Below are positions 45,966-58,674 of a stretch of DNA of 64,000 nt, piece after piece (position 1 is the stretch's first letter; each line of letters starts with the position of its first letter). A program made the translations under genes and the position numbers. The notes beneath the pieces are model-generated. The model searched no databases, was not told the DNA's origin, and saw nothing but the letters and a program-made list of their open reading frames with translations. The stretch lies in the NCBI GenBank assembly GCA_022419385.1, contig JAJUBI010000002.1, positions 2,108,001 through 2,172,000 on the forward strand, given 5' to 3'. The stretch is from Paraconiothyrium sp. Pb-2020. Lineage: Eukaryota > Ascomycota > Dothideomycetes > Pleosporales > Didymosphaeriaceae.

Positions 45966-47759
45966 TCACTCGTCCACTGTCGCCGTACGTCCCCGTTGCC
46001 TCTTTTTCTTCGGGCGTTTGGAGGCAGTGGAAGCTTGCCGCTGCATCGAGGCCTCCACGGTCCCGCCACCATCGCTGCATCCTTGCCACTCGTCCTCTTC
46101 AGCTTCCTCAACAGCACCAAGGCTCGCTACATAACGGTCGGACCCGGTCTCGGCATTTCGAATGAAAGCAGCGACGAAGAAACCCATCGTACCTTCTTCA
46201 GTTCCCTTCTCGCAGCGTATACAAGCGTTACATATGGCTTCTTTCTGCACGTGAGCCAAATCGACCCTTGGATCTAATTTCTCGGGTTCTAAGATGCCTC
46301 TCCGCTTCCAGTCCTTCATGCCTTGCACTTGCAATTGCCTGGGCAGGACAGTCCAACCTCGTGCGCTTGCAATTTCTGATGCCAGAGCTTGAAACACAAC
46401 GCCTTCGTTTTCTTCGAAATGAGTTGAGCAAGTAGAGTAAGTGATCTTACGTGCTTTAGGGAAACGCATCGCATGCGTGAGGATGCGCAGTTGGAAAGTC
46501 GATAGAGCGGTCAGTCTGTCGGACAGCTGACCTTCGATAGGCGTTTCTTGCGCTATTGCCTCGTCCAGGCCCATATGCAACGTTGTGCTGCCATTGTATA
46601 GAGTCATGTTGTGGTCTCTCTTCCGCTTCTTGTCCTTCTTGCATGTAACAACAGATGCACCCACAGCTTGGTACGGCAGATGCATTTTGATTGAGTCGTC
46701 TCTGCCGACTATGCCGCTCCCAGAACAGCTAGGGTAAAGTAAGATCGCTCCGACATCCGCGAATTCTTCAGAATCCGGGTTCGCAGCTAGAAAATCAGCC
46801 CCTGCCTTGATGGTTACAATCGAGCCCGCTGAGGCGCGCTTGACCATTTTTTGTAGGGTTATAGATCTAATTCTATCTCTTTCATAGGCAAACACCTTTT
46901 GGCGCTTGACATGAACATTCCCCTCGGCTACTGTCGCGGCCAAGTGCGTTGTTTTGTTCCCTGGTGCAGCGCATCCGTCTATCACATCCCCATCGTCCGG
47001 CCCCACGTCCAGGAGATAAGCCGGAAAGCAAGAGGCTTTGTCTTGAAATATGATGGCTCCATTTGCGTACGCTGCGGACTTGCTAAGATCGACCTTGGGA
47101 GGTAAGGCGAGCAAATTGGGAATGTGGGGATCCTCAAAGTATTTCTTCACCGACGCAGATGCCCGCTGAACTTCCTGGACGCTGCTGGTCTTCTCATATC
47201 CAGCAAACGTTGTGGCCAGCTGCTCTGACATGCTCGTCTGGAGAGTGTTCACGCGCACCCACCGCGGGTGCCTGTATGCCTTATTCGACGGCACATCGCC
47301 TTCTTCCAGCTCTCCTTCTTCGACAGCCTGTCGCAGCGCATCTAGTGTTGCATAACCGTGGCGTAATCGCGCCTTTGCGAATTCGGCGCTTAAGCGGGCT
47401 TTGTGTCTCAGGACGGCGAGCTTCAGGACGTGGTTCGCGTGGGCAGCCACGCCGCACTTTGCGAGGAGCAGGTCATGTGTGAGGAGCAGCGCGAGCGTTG
47501 GGGTGAGCTACACAGGATCAGCATGGTTTCGGGTCGACAGCGCATACGCACCACTTACCTTCTTCTCCTCGGCCAATAGCCCGCACCTCTCGATGACATC
47601 CTTCAGTATCAATGACCATTTTGATGCTTCGCTGATCAAAGCGAAGAGTTGCGCGGGAGAAGTCTTTAGATCCTTGTTCCTATATATTCGCGATTTGAGG
47701 GAACCGCCAGCGTTGTTGGAGTTGGCGAGGACAGCGGCGGCTTCGTAGTAGAGCGACAT
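45966..47759 (-). CDS. RCM1: 25S rRNA cytosine-C5 methyltransferase, NSUN5/Rcm1 type
   Basis: Nucleolar enzyme that makes m5C in large-subunit rRNA (yeast m5C2278). Exons 47559-47759 and 45966-47507 on the minus strand (intron 51 nt), 580 residues. The start MSLYYEAAAVL is typical for the family. SAM-binding motif I DVIDGCAAPGNKTTHLA is at about 240, and the catalytic motif VI reads ITYSTCSTHFEENEGV. Motif IV, normally DPSCSGSG, reads YPSCSGSG here (Tyr at residue 325, TAC at 46734-46736): the acidic residue that holds the target base is replaced. Because the rest of the gene is conserved, this may be a real loss of activity or a base error. The tail is basic and Lys/Arg-rich (KRPKKKRQRGR), as for nucleolar proteins. 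Confidence 0.92.
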
Positions 47760-48191
47760 TGGGCGCAGAATTGAGCCCGAATTTCTGTTGTTGACTTTGG
47801 GACCTCGGCAAGTGTGGGGTTTCGAGCTAGACCATCTTGAGACAACCAGATATACTTTCCCTGCTGCCTCGTTACACATCAATTGATGCATGCTACACAA
47901 TACAAGGATATCCAGGATTACACATGCTGCCACTGTTGCCACACTCTGCGCTATCTTCTGCCCAGGATCCTATCTCCTCTTCGAAGTACAGATACAAAAG
48001 ATAGAAACGCTATTCGACTCCAGAGACCGTGATCATGTTGCACTGCGGATCGCTCCATTCCATTTATCAATGGCGATATGGCCTTTGCGCAAGACATCAA
48101 AACCTTCCAACGCTCGAAAAAATAAGGGTATATCGCCTCATGGCCATGCACTTTTGCCAATCTCGCTCATGTCCCGTCCCAAAACTACGCC
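47760..48191. other. Intergenic region
   Basis: 432 bp between the Rcm1 start and the restored stop position of the Arl3 gene (48192). Promoter of Rcm1 inside. Nothing else seen. Confidence 0.35.
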
Positions 48192-48911
48192 CTACCTCAT
48201 AGGTGGCGGCCTAGCCTCCTTGTTCCACTGTACCCTCGAACATAACCACTCCACCGCCTCCTTCACCCCTGTCCCGGTCAGTGCGCTACACGGTAATACC
48301 CTACTGTCCCTCACGTTTCCGCCCTTCTCCCCTCGAACACCTTCCTCACAAACCCCTCCTTGATCCGCACGACCTCAACACAATCCTCCCTGTCCTGCTT
48401 GTTCGCCAGCACCAGAATAGGTACACCCGAAGTTTCTTCATTTGACAAGATTGACTCCAGCACCAACCGGCATTCGTCCAGTCGGCCCGGGTCATCATTA
48501 ATGCCGCCGCTGCCCATGTCGGCGAGACTGGCGTTTCCCACATCGGAGCTGTCGATGACAAAGACAATGGCGTGGCACGAACTGTAGTAGCTTTGCCAGA
48601 GACCGCGCAGGCTATGTTGTCCGCCGACGTCCCATATCTTAAGGTAGATCGGAGGGTTTGGCGGCGGGAGGGAAATGGTCGCGACGTTCTGACCAACGGT
48701 GGGGACCGTCTTAAGATTCGGGTTTAGCGACGTGTAAGTGCCTTTGATTTGTTCGAGGAGGGTCGTCTTGCCGGCATTGTCGAGGCCAAGAAGCAGGATC
48801 GAGTACTCTATGCTTGCAGTGAGCTTCAGCCTACGCCAGGCCATGGGCCAAATCTTACACACCTTCTTTGCTGGTCGCGTGCAGGTAGATAGACTTGAGG
48901 AGATGGTACAT
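48192..48911 (-). pseudogene. ARL3: Arl3/ARFRP1-type small GTPase with a C-terminal frameshift
   Basis: Golgi-associated Arf-like GTPase. Exons 48863-48911 and the second exon starting at 48807 on the minus strand, intron 55 nt. The G1 box GLDNAGKT, G3 WDVGGQ and G4 NKQD are intact and HATSKE plus EYSILLLGL fits the family. At a run of four G (48329-48332) the frame is one base short. As written, translation stops at 48311 (181 residues, ending RRAET). In the neighbouring frame, immediately after the run, the expected C-terminal part continues: RDSRVLPCSALTGTGVKEAV (with the G5 SAL box), WNKEARPPPMR, stop 48192. A single-base error in the G run or a true deletion explains it. If true, loss of the G5 box would impair nucleotide binding. 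Confidence 0.85.
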
Positions 48912-49757
48912 TGTAGTGGAAGATCGAAGCGCGCGGTGCACACCTGCCACGCTATGACATCTAGAGGTTGCGTTCAGCGGAGTTAACCGGCACTAAATAT
49001 ATAGTCTATACGCTAAGCCTAAGAATGCACAGTCCATGTACAGTACATAGAGTCTTATTTTTTAGAGGGTATATATATTAATAATTTAGTCTAATATAAT
49101 ATAAAATTTACTATTAACTTTATTAATAAAATATATACTAGTAAATAAGTCTAGGTTAGAGTGGAGTTAAATTAGATTATATAAGATCTAACTCTAATCT
49201 AATCTATACTTATTATTAGGGGCCTAAAAGGCCTCGAAACCTACTCGGCCTATTATAATAAAGTAATATTCACGCTACTACTATTATATAGAATAAATAT
49301 AGGCTTTATAAATAGAATACCTAGGTATATTATATAGTAAAAGTATATAAGAAATTTTAAGCCTATTATAATAAGAATAAGGTATAGCTAGGGATCTGCA
49401 ATAACCTATTTTATTAGTAAGAGTAAGTTATTTATTAGTCTTATAAAAAGGTATAAAGTGTAATAATAAACTACTATATAATAGGGCTTACTCTACTAAT
49501 ATAGTATAACCCCTGCAATAGATAAATCTTCAGGCTAAAGATATAGAAGGGGGAGATAGTATTATAGCTACTACACTATAATAGAATTATAGGAACTAAT
49601 ATAATAATAGCAGCAACTAGTTAGATTATAAGGATAAGTATTATAATTACAGGTTAGAGGCTAAGTATAATATAGACACGTAATTAGGGTTACGTAATTA
49701 AATCTATAAATCTATAGAATAGAGCTATAGAGCCTAAATCTATAAAATCTATATATA

Positions 49758-50188
49758 TATTAGGATCCAGACCTAAGTAAGGGTTAGAACCTTATTTTAT
49801 ATTATAATAATACTTACTATTAGCTTATCTAGAGTAGAGCATATGTTTTAACTATACTACTAGGTGCTAAGGGAAGTTATATAACTAATAGTTAATAAGT
49901 AATAGTTAACTATTAACTATATAACTAATAGTTAATAAGTAATAGTTAATAGGTAATAGTTAACTATTGCCTAGACTAAGTATATAAGAACTTAAGTATA
50001 GGGCTTTTATACTTATATTTAACCTGTTTATTAATCTATTATTTAGATTTACGTAGGCTCCCTTATTAACTTATTATACTTTATAAGATACTTCTATATT
50101 AATAAGAACTCTCTTTCCCTTCTTAGTTATTTTATCTAAGAACTAACCTTACCCCTTTTAGAATTAGCTACTCTTTAGAAGTTTAATA
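49758..50188 (-). repeat. Lone LTR, inverted copy
   Basis: 431 bp, reverse orientation relative to the other LTR copies, starting TATTAGG and ending GTTTAATA (degraded TAACA/TGTTA inverted ends). It is a near-complete LTR by alignment by eye with 50,235-50,635. No convincing target-site duplication flanks it (ATATA and ATGCA). Confidence 0.8.
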
Positions 50189-50234
50189 ATGCAGAGCCTA
50201 CAGAGCCTAGGCTAGATAGTAGTATATAGAGATA

Positions 50235-50635
50235 TATTAAACTTCTAAAGGGTAGCTAATTCTAAAAGGGGTAAGGTTAGTTCTTAGATAAGATAACTAA
50301 GAAGGGAAAGAGAGTTCTTATTAATACAGAAGTATTTTATAAAGTATAATAAGTTAATAAGGGAGCCTATGTAAATCTAAATAATAAATTAATAAATAGG
50401 TTAAATATAAGTATAAAAGCCCTATACTTAAGTTTCTATATACTTAGTCTAGGTAATAGTTAACTATTGCTTATTAACTATTACTTATTAACTATTAGTT
50501 ATATAACTTCCCTTAGTGCTTAGCAGTATAGTTAAAATATATACTCTACTTTAGGTAAGCTAATAGTAAGTATTATTATAATATAAAATAAGGTTCTAAC
50601 TCTTACTTAGGTCTAGATTCTAATATTATCCCTTT
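50235..50635 (+). repeat. LTR of the gypsy element, distal copy
   Basis: 401 bp, reading TATTAAAC...TCTAATA, the RIP-degraded form of TGTTAAAC...TCTAACA. It lies 46 bp from the inverted LTR. It is the 3' LTR, since gag and pol run on the minus strand. Preceded by GAGAT at 50229-50233 (one base away), the same pentamer that follows the partner LTR, so a target duplication is likely. Confidence 0.8.
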
Positions 50636-53600
50636 CCTTTACAGATTTATCCTTAAATTATATATTCCTAATTACTATTATATAAGTATAAGCCCTATAT
50701 CTGCTAGTTTCTAGTAGGTAGCTATAATACCTTCTAACTCCTATTCCTATTAACTTTATTTATACAACAAAATTCTTAGGGCTAATATAACTGCAGAAAT
50801 TCTTATATTAGGTATACTACAGAGTGTACTCTATATTATATTATACCTAATTCTAGTCTAAAGTGTGCTAAATATATTTGCATTAGAAAGCTATATAAGA
50901 TATATTATAGTTCTCTCTAGATAAGACTTACAAAGAGTATAAGAAGAAGGTTAAAGAGAATAAGAAAGAATTAGTAACTATAATTGCTTAGTTATTATAA
51001 AAAGAAGAATTTTAGTATAGGCTAAAGAGTGTATGCGTAAGAAGACCTATACCTTACTAATAAGTTAGCTAAGAATAGGGAGAAATAAATGTAGCTTCTA
51101 ACTATATTATTACTAATACCTTTATAGGTTTTCCTAACTGTGTAGTCTATAATAGATCTTATTAATGGCATGGCGTCTTTACTAATTCTAAGTTTCTAGG
51201 TATATATAAAGCGTTTTTAGTACTTCTTTTATTAGCTGTTTATAAATTTTACTAGTATTTACTAATAATTGCTTAGGTTATTCTCTAGTTTCTATGTGTT
51301 CTTACTGTGTAGATACTCTTTTACTTAATAAGGTACTTAGGTTATTTAAGGTTAATACTTAGTTATATTTCTAAGATTTTTTAACTTTAAATTCGTTTTC
51401 TTCCTTAGGCTAGTAATAGAAGGTAGTTTTAACTAGTGTATTATAGTCTGCTAGTTCTAATTAATCTATATAGAATACTAGGTATATTCTTATATCTAGT
51501 GGTAGTTCTAACTTATAGTTTACTAGTAATATTTGTTTAGAAATATAAAATAGTCTAACTTAATATAATTAGTTTTTTGTGCTTTCTTTTCTAGGTTTAA
51601 AGATTTTTATAAGTAGGTATACTTTATCCCCCTTCTTTAGCTAAGGTGCTATTTTCTATTTTTAGTTTATATAAGAAATTACTTACTATTAAGCTTTCTT
51701 AAGGTTTTCTTAGAGTTTTTATAAATATTCTTTATTTTCTTAGCTATTTTAATAGCTTATTCTGTTTAGATATTGTAGGAAATATTTAATTAAAGAATAT
51801 AGGTATCTACTATAATTTATATAAAATAGTATATAGCCTATTACAGCTAATACCTTATTATTATATACTAGTTATACTATTAGTAGTAAGAAATCTAGTT
51901 ATTTTTTTAGTTATTATAGTAGATGCGTAGGTACATTTCTATTATTTAGTTTATATATTCTGTTTATCTATCTATCTATAGGTAATATACAGTTAATAAC
52001 TTTCTTTTATTCTAATAAGTGCTATAAGTATTATCTAATAGTTTAATATAAAGAGCTTATCTCTATTGCTTATAATTATCTTAGGAATTCTATAGTATCT
52101 AATAAGTTAATCTAGATAAGAAAGGTAAGTTTCCTTAGCTATAGTTATCTTAAGATACAGTACTAACTTAGTGTACTTAGTAAGTTAATATATAATTACT
52201 AAGATAGTATTATATTTAATTTCTATAACTAGGTCTTTAGATTTTAATAGTTCTATAATAAAGTCCATTGCAATATCTTCCTATAGGGCTGTTAGTATTT
52301 TAATTACTTATATTTCTTTATATTTAAGATATATTGTATATTTATTCCTTTAGCAGTCTATATATTTATATATAAAGTTTATTACTGCTTCCTTAATTCC
52401 TTTAAAGTTGTAGTTTTATTAGATAAGTTCTATTATTTTCTTAATACCTAGGTATCTATACATAGAGTTATTGTAGTATTATCTAATAATCTTAGTTTGT
52501 AGTTTCTTTAGTACCTCTCTTATAGCTATAAGAAGTTAGTTAAGTTCTGCTATTAGTTCTAGAGATCTATCTTTAGTCTTATAAAGAATTATAGAGAAGG
52601 TCTTAACTTTTTCTTTTACTAAATTACTTTATTTACTAAGTATATCTGCTTATCTGTTTTCTTTTCCTGCTATATAGATTATTTTAAACTTATATTATCT
52701 AGTAGTTTGTAACTATCTTTATTGTCTTAGTGTAAGTTCCTTTATTATTATAAACCTTGATAGGTTTTTATAGTCTGTGTAGATTTCTAGTGTTAAGTAA
52801 CTAAGAGTGTAGATTCTCTAGTATTTTAAGGCTTTTATAATAGCGTAGAGTTTTTTATTATATATATTATATTGTGTTTCTGCGTTATTAAACTTATATA
52901 AGTAGTAGGTAATTAGGTGCTATTTACTATTCTATTCTTACTTTGCGTATACGCCTAATGTAAGGTTACTAGTATCTATTTTAAAGTATAGTAGTTCTCT
53001 ATCTCTAAAGTATATAAGAACTAGTTCTATAATACATATAGTCTTTAGAAGTTAGAATAATATTCTATACTCTACTATCTATATAAAGGGTGTGCCTTTC
53101 TTTATAAGGTTTATTAAGGGTATTGTAATCTTTATATAGTCCTTAATAAACTGTTAGTTAAATCTATAGAATTCTAAGAATTCCTAGATATTCTTTATAT
53201 TCTTTAGTATTAGCTAGTTCTTAATATATTTAACCTTACTTAGTACTATCTTAATTCTATTTATAGTAATAATATATCCTAGGAATTTGAGCTGTTTAAT
53301 GTTAAATTAGCATTTCTTAAGTTTAATTTAGGTATACTTATCTAGGCTTTAGCACTGTCTATATATGCAATATATAGTTAGATTTATTTTTAGAAAAGAT
53401 AAGAATATTATCTATATATATAATAATAAATATATCTAAGTATTTATAGAGTATATAATTAATAAGTACTTAAAAGGCTGATAGTGCGTTAGTAAGTCTA
53501 AATAGTATAACCTTATATTTAAATAATCTATAGTATAATCTAAACGCTGTCTTCTATTCTTTACCTTTCTTTATTTTAATAAGGTAGTATCTATCTTATA

Positions 53601-56524
53601 GGTCTATTATTATAAAGACCTTAGCTCTTAAGAGTAGTCTCTAAGCTCTAAGATATTTAGTAATAGGTATTAATTTTTAATTATTATATTGTTAAGTCTT
53701 TAATAATTAATATATAGTTGTGGTAATCTATTCTTCTTTATAATAAATATAAAAGGGCTTACTATAGGTAACTTTAATAGTTATATATATCCCTTTATAA
53801 GGTTTATCTTAATAAATTTCTTTTCTGATTGCAGTTTCTTTCTCTAATTTACTATATAGTAGTCTAAAGGGTGGCGTCTTTCTTCTTCTAGGTCTATTAT
53901 AAGATTCTAGGGTTAATATTTTAGTAGGTTTGCCTTACTAATCTTCTCTATAAATATATATATCTATGCTTTGTATTCTTTTAGTATTTTAAGGAGTGTA
54001 CTATTATCCTTCTTTTTATACTCTATAACCTAGTATTTCCTACTAGCGTTTACTAAGGGTATTTTCTATTTTTTAACTTTCTATTGCAGTATTATGTTAT
54101 TAATAACTCCCTTATCTATTATTAAACTCTGTTAGTGCACAGGCTTTACTTACAATATATATTTATAGTAATTAAAGGATAGTTTCTTTAAACCCTAGTT
54201 AATATATAGGTTATATATCCTTAACTAAGGTAATTCTAGATAATCTTGTGTACTAAGTCTTTTAATATATCTAGGCTAATTTGTTTCTTATGTCCTTAGA
54301 TATTTAGAATTGTTCTAACCTCTTTTGTAATTTAAGGTATCTTAGGTATTAGAGTTCTATTTGTAATATAGAGTATATAGGGTTCTTTCTTATTAGTATA
54401 ATAAGTTCTACTTTTCTTACTATTTAGTGTAATATAAAGTTTCTTTTTACTTCTAAATCTATAAGAGCTTTTGTCTATAATTCTTTAAGCTAAACTAGTA
54501 GCTTAATTAATACTATACTCTTAAGGGCATTTAGTTTTCTAAAGGCATTTTCTTGCCTAAGCACTAGTCTAAAAAAGGCTCCTAGTTATAATTCTTAGAT
54601 ATATATATTCTATTTTTAATTTTCTCTAATACTGCCTTAGTTATATTTAGGTAGCGCTTTTCTTCTTTTAGTAGCTAGTATAGCTTTCTTCCTACTAGTT
54701 CTTCTCTACCTTAAAAGCTTTATTATTAACTATTATATCTAATTCTTTGTATACGTTAATAATTGTATATAGAATATTTAGATTCTTACTAAACCTATAA
54801 ATACACTTATTATTGTAATAACTAGCGTAGTCTATATTTAGATAGGTTTCCCATCCTTTTTATATATATAAGCTATTATATAGTATAGTAAGTGCTGCGT
54901 TTTAAGCGTTATTTATATTAGGAAAATATAGTTATCTGTGTTTGTCCTATAGATGCTTATTATATTTATTAATTAGGCAGTTATACTACTCCTAGCAATA
55001 TTACTACTTACGCTATAGTTATTTACCTCTATGCAATTCTTTGGCTTAGTAATAAATTAGGCACTAATTATATTTACATATTACCTACTAGATATTTAAG
55101 TAATACGGGTGTTAATAGTCTAGGTAGTACTATAGTAAGTATTTAGGGTTCTTATTCCAGAAATATATTAGAGTTCTAGTAAGTATATTAGTGGTCCGCC
55201 TATTTCCTATTATCTAGTGTAACAATTTCTGTTCAGTGTTAGTTATAATATTCTAGTAGTATAGAGAATAAAGGTATAATTATTATAAGTAAGAGTATTA
55301 CTTTTCTATTTCTTAGTTAGATTTACAGTTTGTCTAAGTAGTTCTATATATTTAATTAGTCTGTAAAGATTATTTCCTTACCTTTTACTTATAGGTAAGG
55401 TATTAGAGACTATTAGATTAGTTTAATATTCTTATTTTAGTCTTCTTCTACGTCCTTGTATAGTTGTAAGTTCTAGAAATTCTCTAATTCTAATCTATTA
55501 AGCTTTAACTTACTAATAGTGTCTATAACTGTCTATTCTTTATTCTCTTCCTTCTATAGGATAGATAGTATATTTAACTGTCTAATAACCTTCTTTTTAG
55601 ATCTACAGTTCCTAATAATATAGCCTAGTTTACTATATATAAAGCATATATATATCTCAGTCCCTTAGTAGGTTCTATCTAAAATATACTAGGTAGGCTT
55701 TTAAAAGCCTAATCCTTTTCTTTTTCCTTTACTTAAATAATTAAACTAAATACCTTCTATTAGCTAGTAGCTATAAGAATCTTATAATTAGCGTTGTAGT
55801 CCCTTTAGTAGCGCCCTGTAGACTATAGGCAGCTATTATCTAAAGCTAATATTTTATAGGTTCTACTAAAATTCTTATTATAGGGTAAACTATTCTCTAT
55901 TAATCCTAATTAATTTATTATATAGTTTGTTAAGGTTCCTAATAGCTCCTCTATTATATAGAAGTTCCTTACGCACAGATCTCTTAAGTCCTTATTTATA
56001 TATAATTATTAGGGACTTATTATTCTAGTTAAGCTATATAGTGTATTTTCTAAATTCTACTGCGTATTTAGCTGTAAATTATTTCTATATAATAGTTTAG
56101 ATTTTACATGCTATAATATCTACCTTATAAGTAATTCTAAATATCTACTTAAGATATTTCTTAAAATTAGCGTAGTCTTTAATAATATTAACTATATTAG
56201 TGTAATTATTAATATATTCTTTATCTTTATTTTCGTGGTCTATTTTAAAATACTTAGTAATATATAGCTGAATCTATTCTCTAGTGTCTCCTTATATATA
56301 TATAGCTGCAAAGATAATCTTCTTTTAGCTAGTAAGTTCTTTACCTAGTTTATAGAAGTATAAGTCTAATTAGAGAATCTAGATATTAGTATAGTTACAA
56401 TTGCTATAGTATAAGTTAGGTTTATATACTTTACTCTTAGAGTTGCCTATTAGAGTAATAGCAATAGTATCTAAAGCTGTAGAAGAGGTAGAAGTTCTTA
56501 TTATTATATTAAAGGTGTTTAAGA
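50636..56524 (-). mobile_element. Ty3/Gypsy-type retrotransposon interior, RIP-inactivated
   Basis: About 5.9 kb between matching LTRs. On the minus strand, from high to low coordinates: a gag zinc knuckle at 55605-55646 reading CFIYSKLGYIIRNC, where the second Cys and the His of CCHC have become Tyr; reverse transcriptase with YIDN at about 53401-53420 in place of Y-x-DD; RNase H motif EIYTDYKNLSRF near 52755-52795. The gag, RT, RNase H order with integrase expected further on is the Gypsy order. Many stops interrupt every frame. G-to-A changes at the catalytic Asp match RIP. Confidence 0.82.
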
Positions 56525-56955
56525 TGTTAAACTCCTAAAGGGTAGCTAATTTTAAAAGAGGTAAGGTTAGTTCTTAGGTAAGATAACTAAGAAGGGAAAG
56601 GGGGTTCTTATTAATATAGAAGTATCTTATAAAGTATAATAAGTTAATAAGGAAGCCTGCGTAAATCTAAATAATAGATTAATAAATAGGTTAAATATAA
56701 GTATAAAAGCCCTATACTTAAGTTCCTATATACTTAGTTTAGGCAATAGTTAACTATTGCTTATTAACTATTACTTGTTAACTATTAGTTATATAGTTAA
56801 TAGTTAACTATTGCTTATTAACTATTAGTTATGTAACTTCTCTTAGCGCCCAGCAGCACAGTTAAAACGTATACTCTACTCTAGGTAAGCTAATAGTAAG
56901 CATTATTATAATACAAAATAAGGTTCTAACCCTTACTTAGGTCTGGATTCTAACA
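56525..56955 (+). repeat. LTR of the gypsy element, proximal copy
   Basis: 431 bp, TGTTAAACTCC...GATTCTAACA with perfect TGTTA/TAACA ends, the least degraded copy. By coding orientation it is the 5' LTR. It holds an extra unit (about 30 bp) of the TAGTTAACTATTGC repeat relative to the other LTR, followed by GAGAT. Confidence 0.85.
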
Positions 56956-58242
56956 GAGATAATAGATTACTACTAGTAATCCCTTATTATTAATCTATAA
57001 TATAGTTTACTATATCTAGTTTTCTTATAGAAGGTTACCCTTAAGTCTTTAGTAATATATTCTTATTATAGTGATTAATTAACGTTTACATATATATAAC
57101 TTATATAACCCTGTACGCTACTTATCTCTTACTAGAACCCTAACTAGGCTGCAACTTACCACAGTAATAAGAAGGCCCCATTATAGTAATATAGATAGTA
57201 GTATAGAAAGAAGTAGATAGTAATATATTAAATAGATAATTTACTAGTAAGCTATCCTTACTAGCTTATTATTCTTTATACTAGAAGTAGAACCTATTAG
57301 TATTAGGCCCTACCTTCTAGTGCCTATTTAGAATAGATAAGGGCTATTAGTTTTAAAGTACTATAGGTTATAATATTATTCCCCTTTTATGTACTTTCTT
57401 ATTCTAGAAGGTACTATTATATTTAGTAAGATAAGAGAAGGTATAAAAAGATATAGAATAGTTTAATTTAGTATAAATAAACTTTTTCTTTTTAAATCTT
57501 AGTACTAAGATTCTTAATATACTAGTATTTTAGAAAATAAAACTACCCAAAACCTCTATCTTTTTTATTCTCTACTTTTTATTTCCTTACTTTCTAGTAA
57601 GTATTTTCTTTAGTATTAGCTAGTATTAGTATAAATTAGTATAAATTAGTAGTAGTAGGTATTAATTAGTAATAGAGGAGTTAGTTTAGTATACTTTATA
57701 CTATAACTTTTTAATTTACCCTATTAGACTATAACTTAGAGTAACTAGCTAATATTTACTATAGCCTATACTAAGAAGTAAATAATAAAGAAAATATATA
57801 TTAAAAATATCTATTTTAAGAGTGTCTAGACTACCTAGCCTTATATTAGTTATATTATAATCTATAAGAAGTAAGGTATACTAAATTATAATTAAGTATA
57901 TTAGTTTAACCTATATAATAATAATTAAAAATTATTCTAGTATAAAGGTTATTCCTATAAACTTTATAGAATATATTTAGAGAAAAATACCCTATATTAT
58001 ATAGTAAGTACTAAAAAAGTATAATTTAGTATAGTTTAGAGCTAATAGGTTCTAATAGGTGCCCTATACCTATATTAAATACCTTAAAACCCTTAATAAC
58101 TAAGTATAAGCTATTTTAAACTATAACTTTAAAGAGTTATATAAATTAGTATAAAAGACTTATAAAGACTATAAAATAGTATATAAAATAGCTAAAGCTA
58201 AGTATAAGTACTAAGTTATAGATTCTAAATATATTTAGAATC

Positions 58243-58674
58243 TATTAAACTCCTGAAGGGTAGCTAATCCTAAAAGGGTTAAGGTTAGTTCTCGGGCAAG
58301 ATAACTAAGAAAGGAGAAGAGAAGTCTTATTAATATAGAAGTATCTTACAAAGTATAATAAGTTAATAAGGGAGCCTAAGTAAATCTAAATAATAGATTA
58401 ATAAATAGGTTAAATATAAGTATAAAAGCTTTATACTTAAGTTCCTATATACTTAGTCTAGGTAATAGTTAACTATCGCTTATTAACTATTGCTTATTAA
58501 CTATTAGTTACGTAGTTAATAGTTAACTATTACTTATTAACTATTAGTTATATAACTTCCCTTAGTGCCCGGCGGCATAGTTAAAATGTGTACTCTACTC
58601 TAGGTAAGCTAATAGTAAGTATTATTATAATATAAAATAAGGTTCTAAGCAAGGGTTAGGTCTGAATCCTAATA
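58243..58674 (+). repeat. Solo LTR with target-site duplication
   Basis: 432 bp, same family and orientation as 56,525-56,955, starting TATTAAAC and ending TAATA. The flanks are GAATC at 58238-58242 and GAATC at 58675-58679, a perfect 5-bp target duplication. No internal region is present, so it is the result of LTR-LTR recombination. It interrupts older AT-rich relic DNA. Confidence 0.9.
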
